Below are positions 34,440 through 46,506 of a stretch of DNA of 64,000 nt, one piece after another. A program made the position numbers and the translations under genes. The stretch is from assembly GCA_030063045.1 (NCBI GenBank), contig JAQSEB010000064.1, positions 558,001 to 622,000 on the forward strand, read 5' to 3'. The notes under the pieces are model-generated. The model was not told where the DNA came from. It did not search any database and was given only the letters and a program-made list of their open reading frames with translations. Numbering within the stretch: the first letter of the stretch is position 1; every line of letters begins with the position of its first letter. Source of the stretch: Pratylenchus scribneri (Eukaryota > Nematoda > Chromadorea > Rhabditida > Pratylenchidae).

Positions 34440-37400
34440 AAATTTATAACGTTTTTAAATCAAACTATTCATAATTATTCGATGACTCTTTTTATTTTTT
34501 ATTTGCCAAAAGTTTTACTGAAAAAAAATCGAGAATTTCCTCGGCTTTTGTTTTCTTTTAAATCTTTTTCGATGAATGAAAAATGATTTTAAATGAGTAA
34601 ATTTTTCAAATTTTTACTTCCTAGAATTCAATCAATTAATTATAAATTAAATTTTAACCACATTTCTCGATTAATTTGGCTAATAATTCAATTTTATTTT
34701 TTAACCTTTCTCATTTTTATCGGGAAAATATCAAATTTCCCAATACAACATTTTTCATGACACATTTCCTCCCAAAAATATCCCAATCAATGTGACATTT
34801 TTTCCAATTCCAAAAATTTAAAGATGATTGTAGCCCAAAAGGAATTTAATTCCTTTGTTATTAAAGTGTCCAATAATATTCCACTTCCTCCCACTAATAT
34901 TTACACCATTCTTCTTCTTGTTTTTTGCGCACATTGGGAGGGAGGCAATATCCTCATCGCAGACTCCATTCACGATATTGGAAAATGGATGGTAAAATGG
35001 AAGGAAATAAGGAAAAATGGGCCATAGTCGGGCGCAAGAAAGGGAAAGGGAAGGGGGTAAACGAGACTAAAATGGCGGCAGGGCACAAAAAAGTGGATTG
35101 ACTGGGGTTGGGGGGGGGGGGGTGGGGATGTGCGAGTGTTTTGTCCCATTTGGCCAATGCAAAACCCGCGCCGAAACCCCTCTTTGCCCCAAAAGGGGCA
35201 CAAATTGATTTATTTAAAAGCTAAAATTGAATAAATTTTGGGAGCGGCCAAAAGCATAGAAACAAATTTTGCAGTAGCTGGAATTTTTTTTAAGAAAACC
35301 CGAATTTGATAAAATATTTGGTAAATTAACGAATAAATACAAATATTATTTTGGCAATATATCCGTCTCCTTCTCAATTCCTCTTATTTTAAGCTGCCCT
35401 CCAAATGAGCATTGATTACCCCATCCCCATCCCTAGTCCCAAAAAGCCATAAAGATTCCCAGGCTGTTAGAATTTTCCATTGCCTTCCTCAACTAACGCA
35501 TTGGCCAAAAATGCCTTCGAATATGTCTTTTACTTGGCCACAAATCCAATTTAGAATATTCAAGTCAATATTTTTTATAAAATTTGTAATTTTAAAGCAA
35601 TCAATAATCCATAATTTACAACAATATAATCCCTCCATCCTTTTGCCACTGTCAATTTTTAATTATATTCAAATTATCCACCCAATTTTAAATTTTCTCT
35701 TCATTTTCAAAATGACTTGGCAGTTTTTTAATTAATTATTTCTCATTTTTCCCACTTTTCATTTCCATTCCTTTTACATTCTCAAATCTCGATGCAAAGG
35801 ATTAATCCTTGATTAAAATTTTTAAATATTTTATAAGAACATTTTTTTTCTTTTTTTCACCGCCATCATTTTTCTTCCTAAACAAAGGAAAAATTTGCCG
35901 TCTTTCCGCCAAGTCTGCCTTTCATTTTTATCCACCAAAAGGTGTCAAAAAATTGTTCCATTCCAAAATTCCTTTCCTTCCAATTTTTTATTGGCCTTTT
36001 GGCAATGTAATTTGATCCATCCATCCGTACATTATTTTCCCGTTTTTTTTATTATGCTAAGGTTGGCCAATTCCCTCTGCCCCTTTCATTCATTTTTTGA
36101 CCCACATTTGACGCATTTGCCGACACCAATTTATTTTTGGCCAAATCATCGGTTCAGCTGAGAGGGTCAATTTTGGGAGCCAACTGTTCCTTTCATCACA
36201 TTTAAATCATTTGGAAAAAATCACACGGAAAAATGTGTCCAAAAATAAAAATATAAAAGAAAATAAATATTTTGCCTTCGAACATTTGTATCATTTTTTG
36301 GGTAAATAATATTCAATCGAATTTATTTTCAAAAATTTGTATTCTTCCATGCATTTTTGCATTTGAAGGAAAAGCGCATTTTATTATTTATTTTTGGCAT
36401 CATTTCTCCAAATAAAATATATTAAAAAAATAATAAAATTATTTTTAGATCCCTCCTCCTTGCTATAAAATTGAATATATTTTTATTTTTGGAATAAAAA
36501 TAAATCCAAAATTAACCAATCATACAGCGCCAATAAAACTTGATTTCATTTTATCCTTTTCAAATTGAACAAAGTTTATTTGGCTAATGGAATTTTTATT
36601 ACTCAACAAAAACTTTTTCAATCCGCTGTTTTCTGTCATTTTTGCCACGTCAAATCCCCATTTTCCTCTCCATCTTTTCCCATTCTCTTTTCCTATCAAA
36701 ATCGACTGGCTTCATTTTGGCCTTGGCCCATCCAAAGAGGCAAATCCAAAAGAAGAAGGAGGACGGCAAAAAGTGTTCGCCTTCATTCCAGCCACCCTCT
36801 CCAACCAATTCCCTCCATCCATCCAGCCGATCGACTGACTGAATGTGAGATGATGACTGACTGACTGAATGGTTGAGAATGGATAATATGGCCAAATCGA
36901 TCCAATATCCACCGCAATCTCGTCGCTTTTCAATTCGAAGACGCACACAAATTCCTTCGCTTCATCCCCCCATCCCCTCTCCCCTCTGCTGAATGAATTT
37001 ATGATGGGCCAATCAACTGCTTGGAGAGGCCATTTCCCCATTGGCCAAATTGACGAATTCCAGAAGAAAAGGGCATCCTTTCAATCATTTCACAAATTCA
37101 CATTCAATTCCCCATTTCTTTCATTCCTTCAATAAATTCTGAGATCTCACTTTTGGTTTTGGGTCGAACTTTGAATTCAAAGTTTTAAAATGCAACCCAA
37201 AAAATATTCAATATTTTATTTTTGGGTTGTTTTTCATCATTCACCTTCTTTTATTACGTCAGTAAATGTTCCATTCCAAATTAACCTTTTTTCCATTTTT
37301 TGATTGATCTTTTTTTCATTTGCAACTGCGGGCCAAAATTGTTTACTCCATCACTGGCGGCTGGTAATTTGATAATCAAAGATGATCTACCTCTTGATGA

Positions 37401-38249
37401 GGAGGACCAAAAATTTTCCAAAATTTTTTGTTTGTCCAATTTTGTGTGGATCACTTTTTATTCTATTGTGTTTAAATTTAAAGTGGAGCAAAGTAAAATT
37501 CAATGGGAATTTCATTCTGGGTTCCGAAAAATTCATCTTTTTGGTGGAATTTTTCGGTACAAAATTTCATCTAAAAATTAAGAAATTAAAATTTATTAGC
37601 CATTATTTAAGATATTCCTTCCGGGACTGAAAATTTTCCCACACCAATTTTTACACAATATCATCATTCAATGCCATTTTACCATAAATGGATCATTTTT
37701 GTATCAACAATTTCAAAAAGGGAAAATGACGATAAAAACGAATACAATTTCCTCATTTTTGCTGATTTTTGAGTAATTTCTTTATAATATAACCTTTTCC
37801 TAAATTAAATTCACCTGCAGAATATTCACAATTTGCGTGTTATTCCCCCACCCCCATCCAATTATTTTATAATTTTTTCAGCCAACAAAGTTGACTCCTT
37901 TTAATTTTTTGTCCAAAATTGTGTCCTCCCCATTTCCTCCACTTTCAATAAATTATTCAAATTCTTCATTGACAGCCAACAGCTAATTTTCCCTTCTAAA
38001 AATTTTCACACCCACGCAACAAAGCAAAAGAAGCTCAAAAATATTCCTCAAAGGGTGCCAACCACATTTTGGACATATTGCCAAGGGCACCGAAATAATT
38101 AACTAATTTGTATTTGCATTGAACTGTGTTTTTGTGCCGGAACCACATTCAAAGGCACAAAATTGCCTGAAGGCAACAACAAAAATCCAAATCCTTTTGT
38201 TTTGCTCCCTCCAAAAACCGTGTGAAAAGGCCACCCAAACCCAACATTG
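34440..38249. other. Gene-poor 3.8 kb region
   Basis: No exon chain supported on either strand. Open frames at 34824, 35412, 36565-37041 and 37300-37581 lack domains and phase-consistent neighbours. It includes a G13 tract at 35110-35122 and a short TGACTGACTGAATG direct-repeat cluster at about 36833-36870. The 37-38.2 kb part is the likely upstream region of the RIIa/IQ gene. Confidence 0.45.
35110..35122. repeat. Poly(G)13 tract
   Basis: Thirteen consecutive G residues within a G-rich patch (GGGGTTG ... GGTGGGGATG). Confidence 0.9.
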
Positions 38250-41203
38250 ATGTCCTCCTCTGCCGCTGTTGGTGAACAACAAGGAATTGAACAACAAAAC
38301 CAACAAAAATACAAAGTCCCCGCCGGACTCCGTCCTTTGCTGGAGGCATTTGCCCGGGAAACACTTCGGACTCAGCCCGACGATTTGGTCCATTTTGGCC
38401 TAGTCTTCTTCAACGTTTTGAAGCAGCAAAGAGAATGTAAAAATTTATATAAATTTAGAATGGAAATAATTAAATGTAAAAATAAATTTGATTGTTCCAT
38501 TCTCCACCAAAAATGTGTTAATCCCTTTATTCCGCCTCCTCTATTTATTTTACAATTCAAATCCATTTTTTGAGTCCACCCTCGCATTTCAATTCCAATT
38601 TCATTCGCAGAATATGAGGGATGATTCTGTCGAAGTAATGTAATTTTGGGAAAAAATATATAAAATATTTTATTTTGAGAATATTTAGAAATTTTGAATA
38701 AAGAAAAAGTAGGTAGGGTATTTTTGCAAACAAAAATGATGTTCCCCTCGACCACTTGAAATGGTCCTCTCAAATTATTTCCATCATTTTTGAGCACAGA
38801 AGAAAGAGCTCATCAATAGAAGAGTGGAGGGAATATTCGGAAGAGGATGAATCCCATTCTTGACTCAAATTTAGTGGCCCATTTCCGGTGTAAATTTAGA
38901 AAAAAGAAGGAAATAGACACTGCCTAAAATATATAATTAAAATGATTCATTTAATATTTTTATTTATTTCTTTTAGCCAACAACATTTCCAGCATTGAAA
39001 CATTTTTTGGGGACAAAGTCAATTACGACATATTTCGATCGGAATTGCACCAAAAAGTTTGACAAACAATTTCTAACTAATTTAATATATAAATTTAGGT
39101 GAAAACAACGGCTCCCTGCAATATGGGCGGAAAAAATGATGGCGGCGGATCGCCCATAAATTGTGCCCATAATCCACTCCAACGGCCACATAGCCCAATG
39201 GATATTGCGGCCACTAAAATTCAGGCCGCGTTCCGGGGACATTTGGTAATAAATATTAATATATAAAATAGTAAACAATTTTATTTTGTTTTCATTTTGT
39301 CCAATCCCAAATAAAATTGTCCTAAAATTGTGGCAAATTATCCATGACCTTTTAAGTATTTTTCCGGGAATTTCGAAGGCCTCTATGAATTTTTTGTTAA
39401 ATTGGCGCCATATTATTTTTCCTTTATTTGATAGACAGAAAAAAATGTTTTTAAATTTAAATATTTTTTTCTTCCTTCGAGGAATTTTATATTATTTATT
39501 TTCCCTCTTTTTTCACTTTTGAAGGCAACTTTTCTAAAATTTGCTTAAGTCGATAAATATACACTGCAAAAGGAGGGGAATTCCCTTCTTTTCGGCACAT
39601 TTTTCTTTTCCTCCTTTGCCTATAAAGTGGCAAAAAGGGAGAAAGTGGCCGGTGTATATGGAAATGGGGAGGAGGGGATTGAAGAATGGGAGGTAGCAAA
39701 AAAGAGGAGGGGGGACAAGGACTTGGCCACAAATTACATCCTTTTCTGCGGCATTTGTGCCAGCGAAAAAGTTTTCGCTTGCATTTTTCATTCGGCCATA
39801 CCGGCAGGGAATGGAGAGGAGGTGAAGAAGGCCCAAAAGTGGAATGGATTGGCCAAAATGTGACAGAAATGGTCGTCCAAATTCACCGACCAATTCATTC
39901 AAAATCCATTTGAATTTGGAGGATTAAAAATCCATAATGTTTCCATAAAAGGGAGGAAATGGGCCCATTCCACAATTCGGAAACATCATTCCATTTTTAT
40001 ATTACATTTTTAATTAATTCCTCGATCCCCCCCCCCCCCCCCTCCCAATTCCCAAATGGGATGCTTACTTAGACTGAATTTTTTGTTAATTTCATAAAAT
40101 TATTGAATAGAATATTGTCACTCATTTGAATAAATTTTCATTTTTCAGGTTCGTGCCCATCCAGAAAAATTTGGATTGGATCCGGAAACAATCAACGGAA
40201 TTTGCCAAAAGCAGAAAATGCGCCGAAATTCGAATGAAGGATTGGTTTTGGCTGACAATCGAAAGGATTTAAAGTTTGTCTCATTAAATTTTATTCCAAA
40301 TGATAATTTTAATAATATAAAGAAAATAATTTTAATATTTAAATTTGCTCATTTTTAGACGTCATTCAGTCGGTGGCTATAGTCATGCCCAACAATTGAG
40401 TGCCACACCCGAGGATCGGGCAGCAACCAAAATTCAGGCCGAAATTCGCGGTTATTTAACCCGAAAGCATGTGGACCAGGAGAAAAAGGCAAATCAAGAG
40501 GCAGCCACAAAAATACAGGCACACATTCGGTTGGTGCCACCTCCAAAAATATTTGCAAAATACAAATAGATATTTAATTTAGACTGGATTAATTTTTTAA
40601 GTATCAAAATATGAGCATTTCTATTCTAGTCCCAAAACTATTTGGCCAGAAGAAGTATTAGTCCTAATCCAGGTCTAAAGTGATTTGGAACTAGAGCTCT
40701 GATCTAGATTCTTAGCCCGGGTCTTCGCCGATTGCCTAACTAATATAATAAGATGTCAATGTCAGAGAGATTAAAATTAACTTTTAATTTATTTTATTCT
40801 TTATCATTTGTACGGGAAAATGTGTATAATAAAGTGAAGGGAGAAAAGAAAGATCCTAGGAGTCTAGGAGAGGAAAAAAGGCTTTTTAAAAAGACAGATT
40901 GGGGCAATATTTGATTGACAGGTTAACGGGGCATTAGGCAAAAAGTGGGGGTACAGTAGGAAATTAAATAGTTGGCGTCCCATTTATACAGTCCGATCAG
41001 GTCATTCTAATAGCTAAAAAAATCTGAAAATCTTATTTTCAAATTTAAATATTTAAATTATTGCCAAAATTACATTATCTAAAACTTTTAAAATTTTCAG
41101 CGGGTATTTGACGCGCAAACATTTGGAGGAGCAGGGAATTGTTTTGTCTCCACCCAGGTCCCGATCATCAACAACCGTGAATAGTCCAACAAATGGAAAT
41201 TAA
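38250..41203 (+). CDS. RIIa dimerisation/docking domain plus three IQ motifs
   Basis: The ATG at 38250 starts MSSSAAVGEQQGIEQQ, followed by an RIIa-type dimerisation domain (VPAGLRPLLEAFARETLR, then QPDDLVHFGLVFFNVL). Later exons give three IQ calmodulin-binding motifs: AATKIQAAFRGHL (about 39210), AATKIQAEIRGYLTRKH (about 40425) and AATKIQAHIRGYLTRKH (about 40500, completed in the last exon at about 41100). Stop at 41201-41203. Five intron junctions agree in phase. RIIa + IQ is the arrangement of sperm protein Sp17-like proteins, which bind A-kinase anchors and calmodulin. A role in such scaffolding, possibly ciliary or sperm, is inference. The last two IQ units look like a recent internal duplication. 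Introns contain a C16 tract and a family B repeat fragment. Confidence 0.88.
40027..40042. repeat. Poly(C)16 tract in RIIa/IQ intron
   Basis: Sixteen consecutive C residues, about 110 nt upstream of the exon that starts near 40150. Confidence 0.9.
40880..40962 (+). mobile_element. Interspersed repeat family B, partial copy 3
   Basis: Contains CAGATTGGGGCAATATTTGA, then TTGACAGGTTAACGGG, and GGCAAAAAGTGGGGGTACAGTAGG, which match the right half of copies 1 and 2. It lies in the last intron of the RIIa/IQ gene. Confidence 0.65.
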
Positions 41204-41435
41204 ATTGATGTTGAAGAATGAGGCAAAATGCAATTATAAAATGACCCATGAATGTTGATGGTGATTTATTATTTTTTGAATTGGATTGTACTCATTTTTC
41301 CTCCGATTTTTAATTATCTTCCCTTCAATTCAATTTGATGCTCCTTTTGGCCCAATTTTATATAAAATTTCAATAAATTCATTTAACATTTATTTTAAAA
41401 TCAAAAATGTGGTAATTTTTAAAATATTAAATCAA

Positions 41436-41750
41436 TTATTTCTTCTTTTTTCCACTAAATAATCCAATAATGCCGCCCAATGTTTCCCCAATTGCTGCGC
41501 CAGTTTGAGCCCCCCTAAAGCTTCCATATTCCGCATTGATCATTGAATTTCCAAGAGGTCTAAACATTAAAAGGATTAAATGGTAATGTAACGAATTTGA
41601 ATAAACTGACCCATAATAATTATAATTCGGACCATATCCATAATCGGGATAATATGGCTGCCCGTATGGGCCATATGGGCCGTAATATGCGGCAACAATA
41701 TTGAACAGTAAAAAGGATGCCAATAAATGGAAAATAAGCAGAGAAGACAT
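41436..41750 (-). CDS. Small secreted Gly/Tyr-rich peptide with C-terminal glycine zipper
   Basis: Two exons (41750-41611 and 41559-41436), 87 residues. A signal peptide (MSSLLIFHLLASFLLFNIVA) is followed by YYGPYGPYGQPYYPDYGYG, a Gly/Pro/Tyr repeat reminiscent of nematode antimicrobial-type secreted peptides. The second exon holds a glycine-zipper-like stretch (GAAIGETLGGIIGLFSG) that could insert in or associate with membranes, and ends KKKK. Function is not established. Confidence 0.75.
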   Translation of the reverse strand: MSSLLIFHLLASFLLFNIVAAYYGPYGPYGQPYYPDYGYGPNYNYYGSVYSNSLHYHLILLMFRPLGNSMINAEYGSFRGAQTGAAIGETLGGIIGLFSGKKKK

Positions 41751-42104
41751 TCTAAATTGAAAATAAAAGATTTTAGCGGATTTTGATGACATTTTAGTGG
41801 TTGTTTACATTGAAAATTGCTAGAGAAAGGGGGGATTGGAATAATTTGAGTGAAAATTGACAATCGCCAAATATCAAATAAAAATGATGGCAGAAAATGA
41901 GGGGGAACGATGAATGGATTGGTGGGCAATTTATGGGCCATGTTTTTGGGAATTGTGACGAATGAAAATATAATTTGGGAAAAAAAAGAACTTTGATGCC
42001 CAAATTGTCAGAAAAAATTTCAATCATCAAAAAAAAAATTTAATTACTATGCTGTGCTGACTCATTCAAAATAATATGTTAAAAATTTCAGATTTTCTTA
42101 TTTG

Positions 42105-42893
42105 TTTAGAACATTTTGTTGTTCTTGTTTTCCTAAAAATATTTTATGTTTTTGTTTGCTTAAAAACATTTGTGTTTTTGTTTGCTTAAAAACATTTTTG
42201 TTTTTGTTTGCTTAAAAACATTTTTGTTTTTGTTTGCTTAAAAACATTTGTGTTTCACTTAGCTTAAAAACATTTGTGTTTTTGTTTGCTTAAAAACATT
42301 TGTGTTTTCACTTAGCTTAAAAACATTTGTGTTTCGCTTAGCTTAAAAACATTTGTGTTTTTGTTTGCTTAAAAACATTTGTGTTTTCACTTAGCTTAAA
42401 AACATTTGTGTTTCGCTTAGCTTAAAAACATTTGTGTTTTTGTTTGCTTAAAAACATTTGTGTTTTCACTTAGCTTAAAAACATTTGTGTTTCGCTTAGC
42501 TTAAAAACATTTGTGTTTTTGTTTGCTTAAAAACATTTGTGTTTCCCTTTTAGCTTAAAAACATTTGTGTTTCCCTTTTAGCTTAAAAACATTTGTGTTT
42601 TTGTTTGCTTAAAAACATTTGTGTTTTTGTTTGCTTAAAAACATTTGTGTTTTTGTTTGCTTAAAAACATTTGTGTTTTTGTTTGCTTAAAAACATTTGT
42701 GTTTCACTTAGCTTAAAAACATTTGTGTTTTCACTTAGCTTAAAAACATTTGTGTTTTTGTTTGCTTAAAAACATTTGTGTTTCACTTAGCTTAAAAACA
42801 TTTGTGTTTTCACTTAGCTTAAAAACATTTGTGTTTTTGTTTGCTTAAAAACATTTGTGTTTTTGTTTGCTTAAAAACATTTTGTTTTTATTT
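42105..42893. repeat. 26-27-bp minisatellite array 4 (CTTAAAAACATTTGTGTTT core)
   Basis: About 29 units with the same core as array 1 but tails TTGTTTG, CACTTAG, CGCTTAG or CCCTTTTAG. Three-unit blocks (TTGTTTG, TTCACTTAG, CGCTTAG) recur, indicating a higher-order repeat. The array is intergenic. Confidence 0.95.
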
Positions 42894-43419
42894 TCGTTAA
42901 AATATGATGCGAATGCGAACGAATTTAATCTAGCCACGTTTGTCTCAACAAAACGGTTGATTTAAAATAATTGACATTTATCGCCATCCATTTCAAGTTA
43001 TGAATTTTTTGTAATTAATTTTTAATTTTCAATTTGCTCAATTTCAAATTTGTTCATGAACAAATTTACACATTTATATTAACATCGGATTATACATAAT
43101 TAAATTTTAATTTCTCAGTTAATTGAGATAAAATTCAATACAAAAAATAAAAATTGATGATTCAATTATTCTCTGAAATAATTTTTTTTAAATGAACCCA
43201 AATTCTCAATTTCATGTGACCCCCCTCCTTCCCATCAATTTGTTAAAATTAAAAAGTAAAAAACCCATATAACATTTTATCACATCCGAAATAAAGCATT
43301 GAATATTGTAAAATTCTAAATTAATGAAAACCAATTTTAGAGCAATAGATGAACATCCCATAGACCGAAATTTGATAAAAAAATTCCTCCAGCCGCAATT
43401 GTTCTCGGTTTTTCTTCAT
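42894..43419. other. AT-rich spacer, nothing identified
   Basis: Spacer between array 4 and the 3' end of the pepsin-like gene. No gene seen. Confidence 0.5.
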
Positions 43420-46400
43420 TCATTTCTTTTGGTGGCCATCGGCATGGGCATCTTCCTTCTTTTGGACATGGGCATCTTCCTTCTTTTGGGCATGGGCTCC
43501 TTCCTTCTTTTGGGCAAGGGGATGATCCTCCATGACTTCCTTTTGGGCATGGTCATCATCCATGACTTCCTTTTGGACATCCTTCTCAACCACCGGGGCC
43601 ATTCCAATTTGCCTCTTTGTATAGTTGAATTCAACGCAAACTTTGTTGTACAATAATTGGCCAAAAATCCATATATCTTTATTTTCGTCGGGCAAAAGAT
43701 AGACGGCAACCCTTCCTTTAGTGGGCTTTGGGCGAATCAGAGGATGGCACCAATTAAGGACAGGAAGTTGCCATTTAGTGAATGGAATGTGAAGGACAAT
43801 CTGAATGCTTAAAATTGGGTAAAGGAATATTTAGTTATGTTGACCGGCATAATATATTCCTTTGGGCTAAGGCTGATTTCAACATCGCCAAATTTGAATT
43901 TTAATTCAGGCAATTGTGCGAATTCCTCCTTTGTTGGACATTCGATGAGCACATCTCTTGGTTCCTTTAATTAATTTTAAATTTTGAACAATTTGCCCCG
44001 TCTCTTTTCACCAGTCCGGATCTTCCAAAAAAGCGGCCAATTTTGAAAATAAAATTGTCCGAGACAACTTTTAACGTATTAAAGAGTGGCTTAGTGAAAC
44101 TTTCTGGGGCAAAGATGAAAATGTCGGTTGTGGAAATCATCGCTTTTTGGTTAGGCCATTTTTCCACCTCAGGCCGTATTTTCACCTTTCCTTCAGCATT
44201 AGCTTTAGAATTAGGATATTTTTTTGATGCTTCCATTGTAATGTGCCTAATAAATAAAATATCATTAATTTTTAAATTATTTATTTTTCACCAGCGTGAA
44301 TCATCCTGATCAACAATATCAAAGTGCGACCATTTTTGCCCACAATTTTTATCATCTTTCTCGCCAATTGTCAAAGTGCCAGTTGTTTCGCTAAAGAAAT
44401 CTAATGTCCTATAAAATAATTTTATTTATTTATAAAAATTAATTTTTGTATTCTGACTTGAACGGTTCCATATAAACGGTGGCAATTTTGCCATTTTCTG
44501 TTGATTCCTTTTCCAGCAAAAATTCGATTCCACTTTTTAATTTTTCCTAAAAATGTGAATTTGATTGAAATATTATTCAGTAATTTCCTCTCACTTTATT
44601 ATTTTTTTTGCCAATTTTTGGTGACGAAAATGACAATGACAATACTCCATCCATTCTTGGCCCTCCAGGTGCCCCTGCAGTCTTTAGCGGATCGAACATC
44701 TCAAATGTTACGCCTTTAATCACCATAAAATATGCATTTTTGGCCACAATATTCCGGTACTTTAACAGTGCTCATTAAAAAAATATTTTAATTTAAATGT
44801 ATTCCTCACCTGCATTTCATCATGGCAAATTCTCATTTTAACAACCGTTCCATCATATGTTTTTTGTTCAAATTCTTTGCCGCAGTTTATCCCATTACTA
44901 AACAAAAAAATTTAACAATTCAATTATTTTTTATATTAATTGAAATATTTTCTATTATTATTTTGTTACTTTATTAAAAATATTCAATTTAATATTATTT
45001 TCAAAATTATTAAATTAACCACCTTGGTGGGGTATAAATTGCCATTTTGTATCGTTTACACGAAGCTTCAACTTCTTCGCCCTTTGAATTTGTGATTTTT
45101 TCCTCTGGGCAATTTTCAACCAGAAAACTGCCAGACAAATTTGCCATATTATTTGCACTGTCCAAAATCATAATGAATTCTTGGGCTAGAATTAAAAAAT
45201 ATTTTTGATATAATCGTTCTTTTTAACCATTTTTATCTTTTCCAAATTTGACTTCGGCATTCAAGAAACTGTTCATCCAATTTTTAACTGTATTTTCCTG
45301 ATTATTTTCTTCTTTGCCAAAAAGGCTGAAATTTTTCAAATAATTTTATAATATAAAATGCAAAAATTACTTCTATAAAAAATTAAACTTGACCAAAAAT
45401 GAATTTTCATAACATCCTTATCATGCTTAAAATACAAACCAATCAAAATCAATCTTAATAAAAATTCTTCATTTTTTTACAATGGCCAAAATATATTATC
45501 ATAAAGCTATTGGGAATTCTAATAAATAAATTAATTCCATTCATTCAAACCATTTGCTTAAATCTCTCCAATTTTTCAAGCATTCAACAAATGATTTAAC
45601 ACATGTTGGGAATATCCCACTGATATGTTTCGTTATTTCAATTTTCGCCGCATCAACTCCTGAAAATATAATATAAAATAATATTAATATAGTTACATCA
45701 AATTGGAATAATTTAATATATAATTAATGCAGTTTTATTTTGAAAATTGATTGAGACTTAAAGAAAATACAAAGGCAGCAAAATAGGCATTATTTGAGGG
45801 ATAATAATTACCAAAAATTCAAAAATAGATTACGGAAAATTTATAAATTTTTTCCTAGGCTAATGATTTGATCTATTTCATTCAGCTTTGTCCTTGTAAA
45901 ATATGTATAAATTATTTAGAAATTTGATCAATCCTAGTAAATATCGTATTAATAACATTAATTATTAGTATTCTTAATTAATCCTATTAATTTGCCTTTT
46001 GGAAAAAATTTCAAAAAAAAATTACATGCTACACATTTCTCTGTTGCCTATTTTCTCTTTCAGAAATTATTGCTTCGATTGAAACCGCGGTTTGGCCAAA
46101 AACGATTTCCAGCAGAATGGGGGTCAATCAAAATGGATAATGAGATGGGAAAAGGGCCGGATTACCAGGGGGAGGGTTCCGAAGGCACAGCCCTCAGACT
46201 CAGACCGTGCGATAGGCCCTGGGTTGTGCGAAATATAGCCATAAGGATAAAGCTGGATTAACATTAAAAAGTTTAAGAGCTGTTTTTTAGAGACAGTGAA
46301 ATGCCGCTAGGATTCTGGACTACGGAATGGCATAAGGGCGAAAGCCGAAAGCACGAACTTGGGGTTTTGCGGAGCGGAGCCCCTCAACTAACCCGCAGTG

Positions 46401-46506
46401 GCTAGTTTATTCCTTCTAATAAAAATGAATTTATTATGAATATTTGCCTACCAAAATAGCCGAATCCAAATGCAAATGCTAGGAAAACAATGATGGCCAA
46501 TTTCAT
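43420..46506 (-). CDS. Pepsin-like aspartyl protease homologue lacking both catalytic motifs
   Basis: Fold assignment rests on ordered pepsin landmarks: signal peptide at 46506 (MKLAIIVFLAFAFGFGYF), AQEFIMILDSANNMA where the first DTGS should be, MDGVLSLSFS for DGILGL, TTGTLTIGEKDDKNC, then MISTTDIFIFAPESF where the second DTGT should be, ELKFKFGDVEISLSPKEYI, and WIFGQLLYNKVCVEFNYTKR then QIGMAP for the last strand. Both catalytic Asp-Thr-Gly triads are replaced (DSAN and STTD), so it is predicted to be an inactive pseudoprotease. The C-terminus is a Lys/His/Glu repeat tail (AQKKEDAHVQKKEDAHA), stop at 43420. The join between the signal exon, exon 45655 and the exon at about 45320 is not resolved in phase. 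Read without that join, the first two exons alone would give a 57-residue secreted peptide. Likely secreted. Confidence 0.75.
46060..46410. repeat. GC-rich island, probable transposable-element fragment
   Basis: A 350-nt segment far richer in G+C than its surroundings, within the first intron of the pepsin-like gene. It contains GATTACCAGGGGGAGGG, GACTCAGACCGTGCGATAGG and GGGCGAAAGCCGAAAGC. The frame is not coding. I see no full matching copy in the window. Confidence 0.4.

Noticed and set aside
36565..37041. Overlapping frames on both strands in a GC-richer patch
   Set aside because: Open on several frames and both strands, no domain and no phase-consistent exons.
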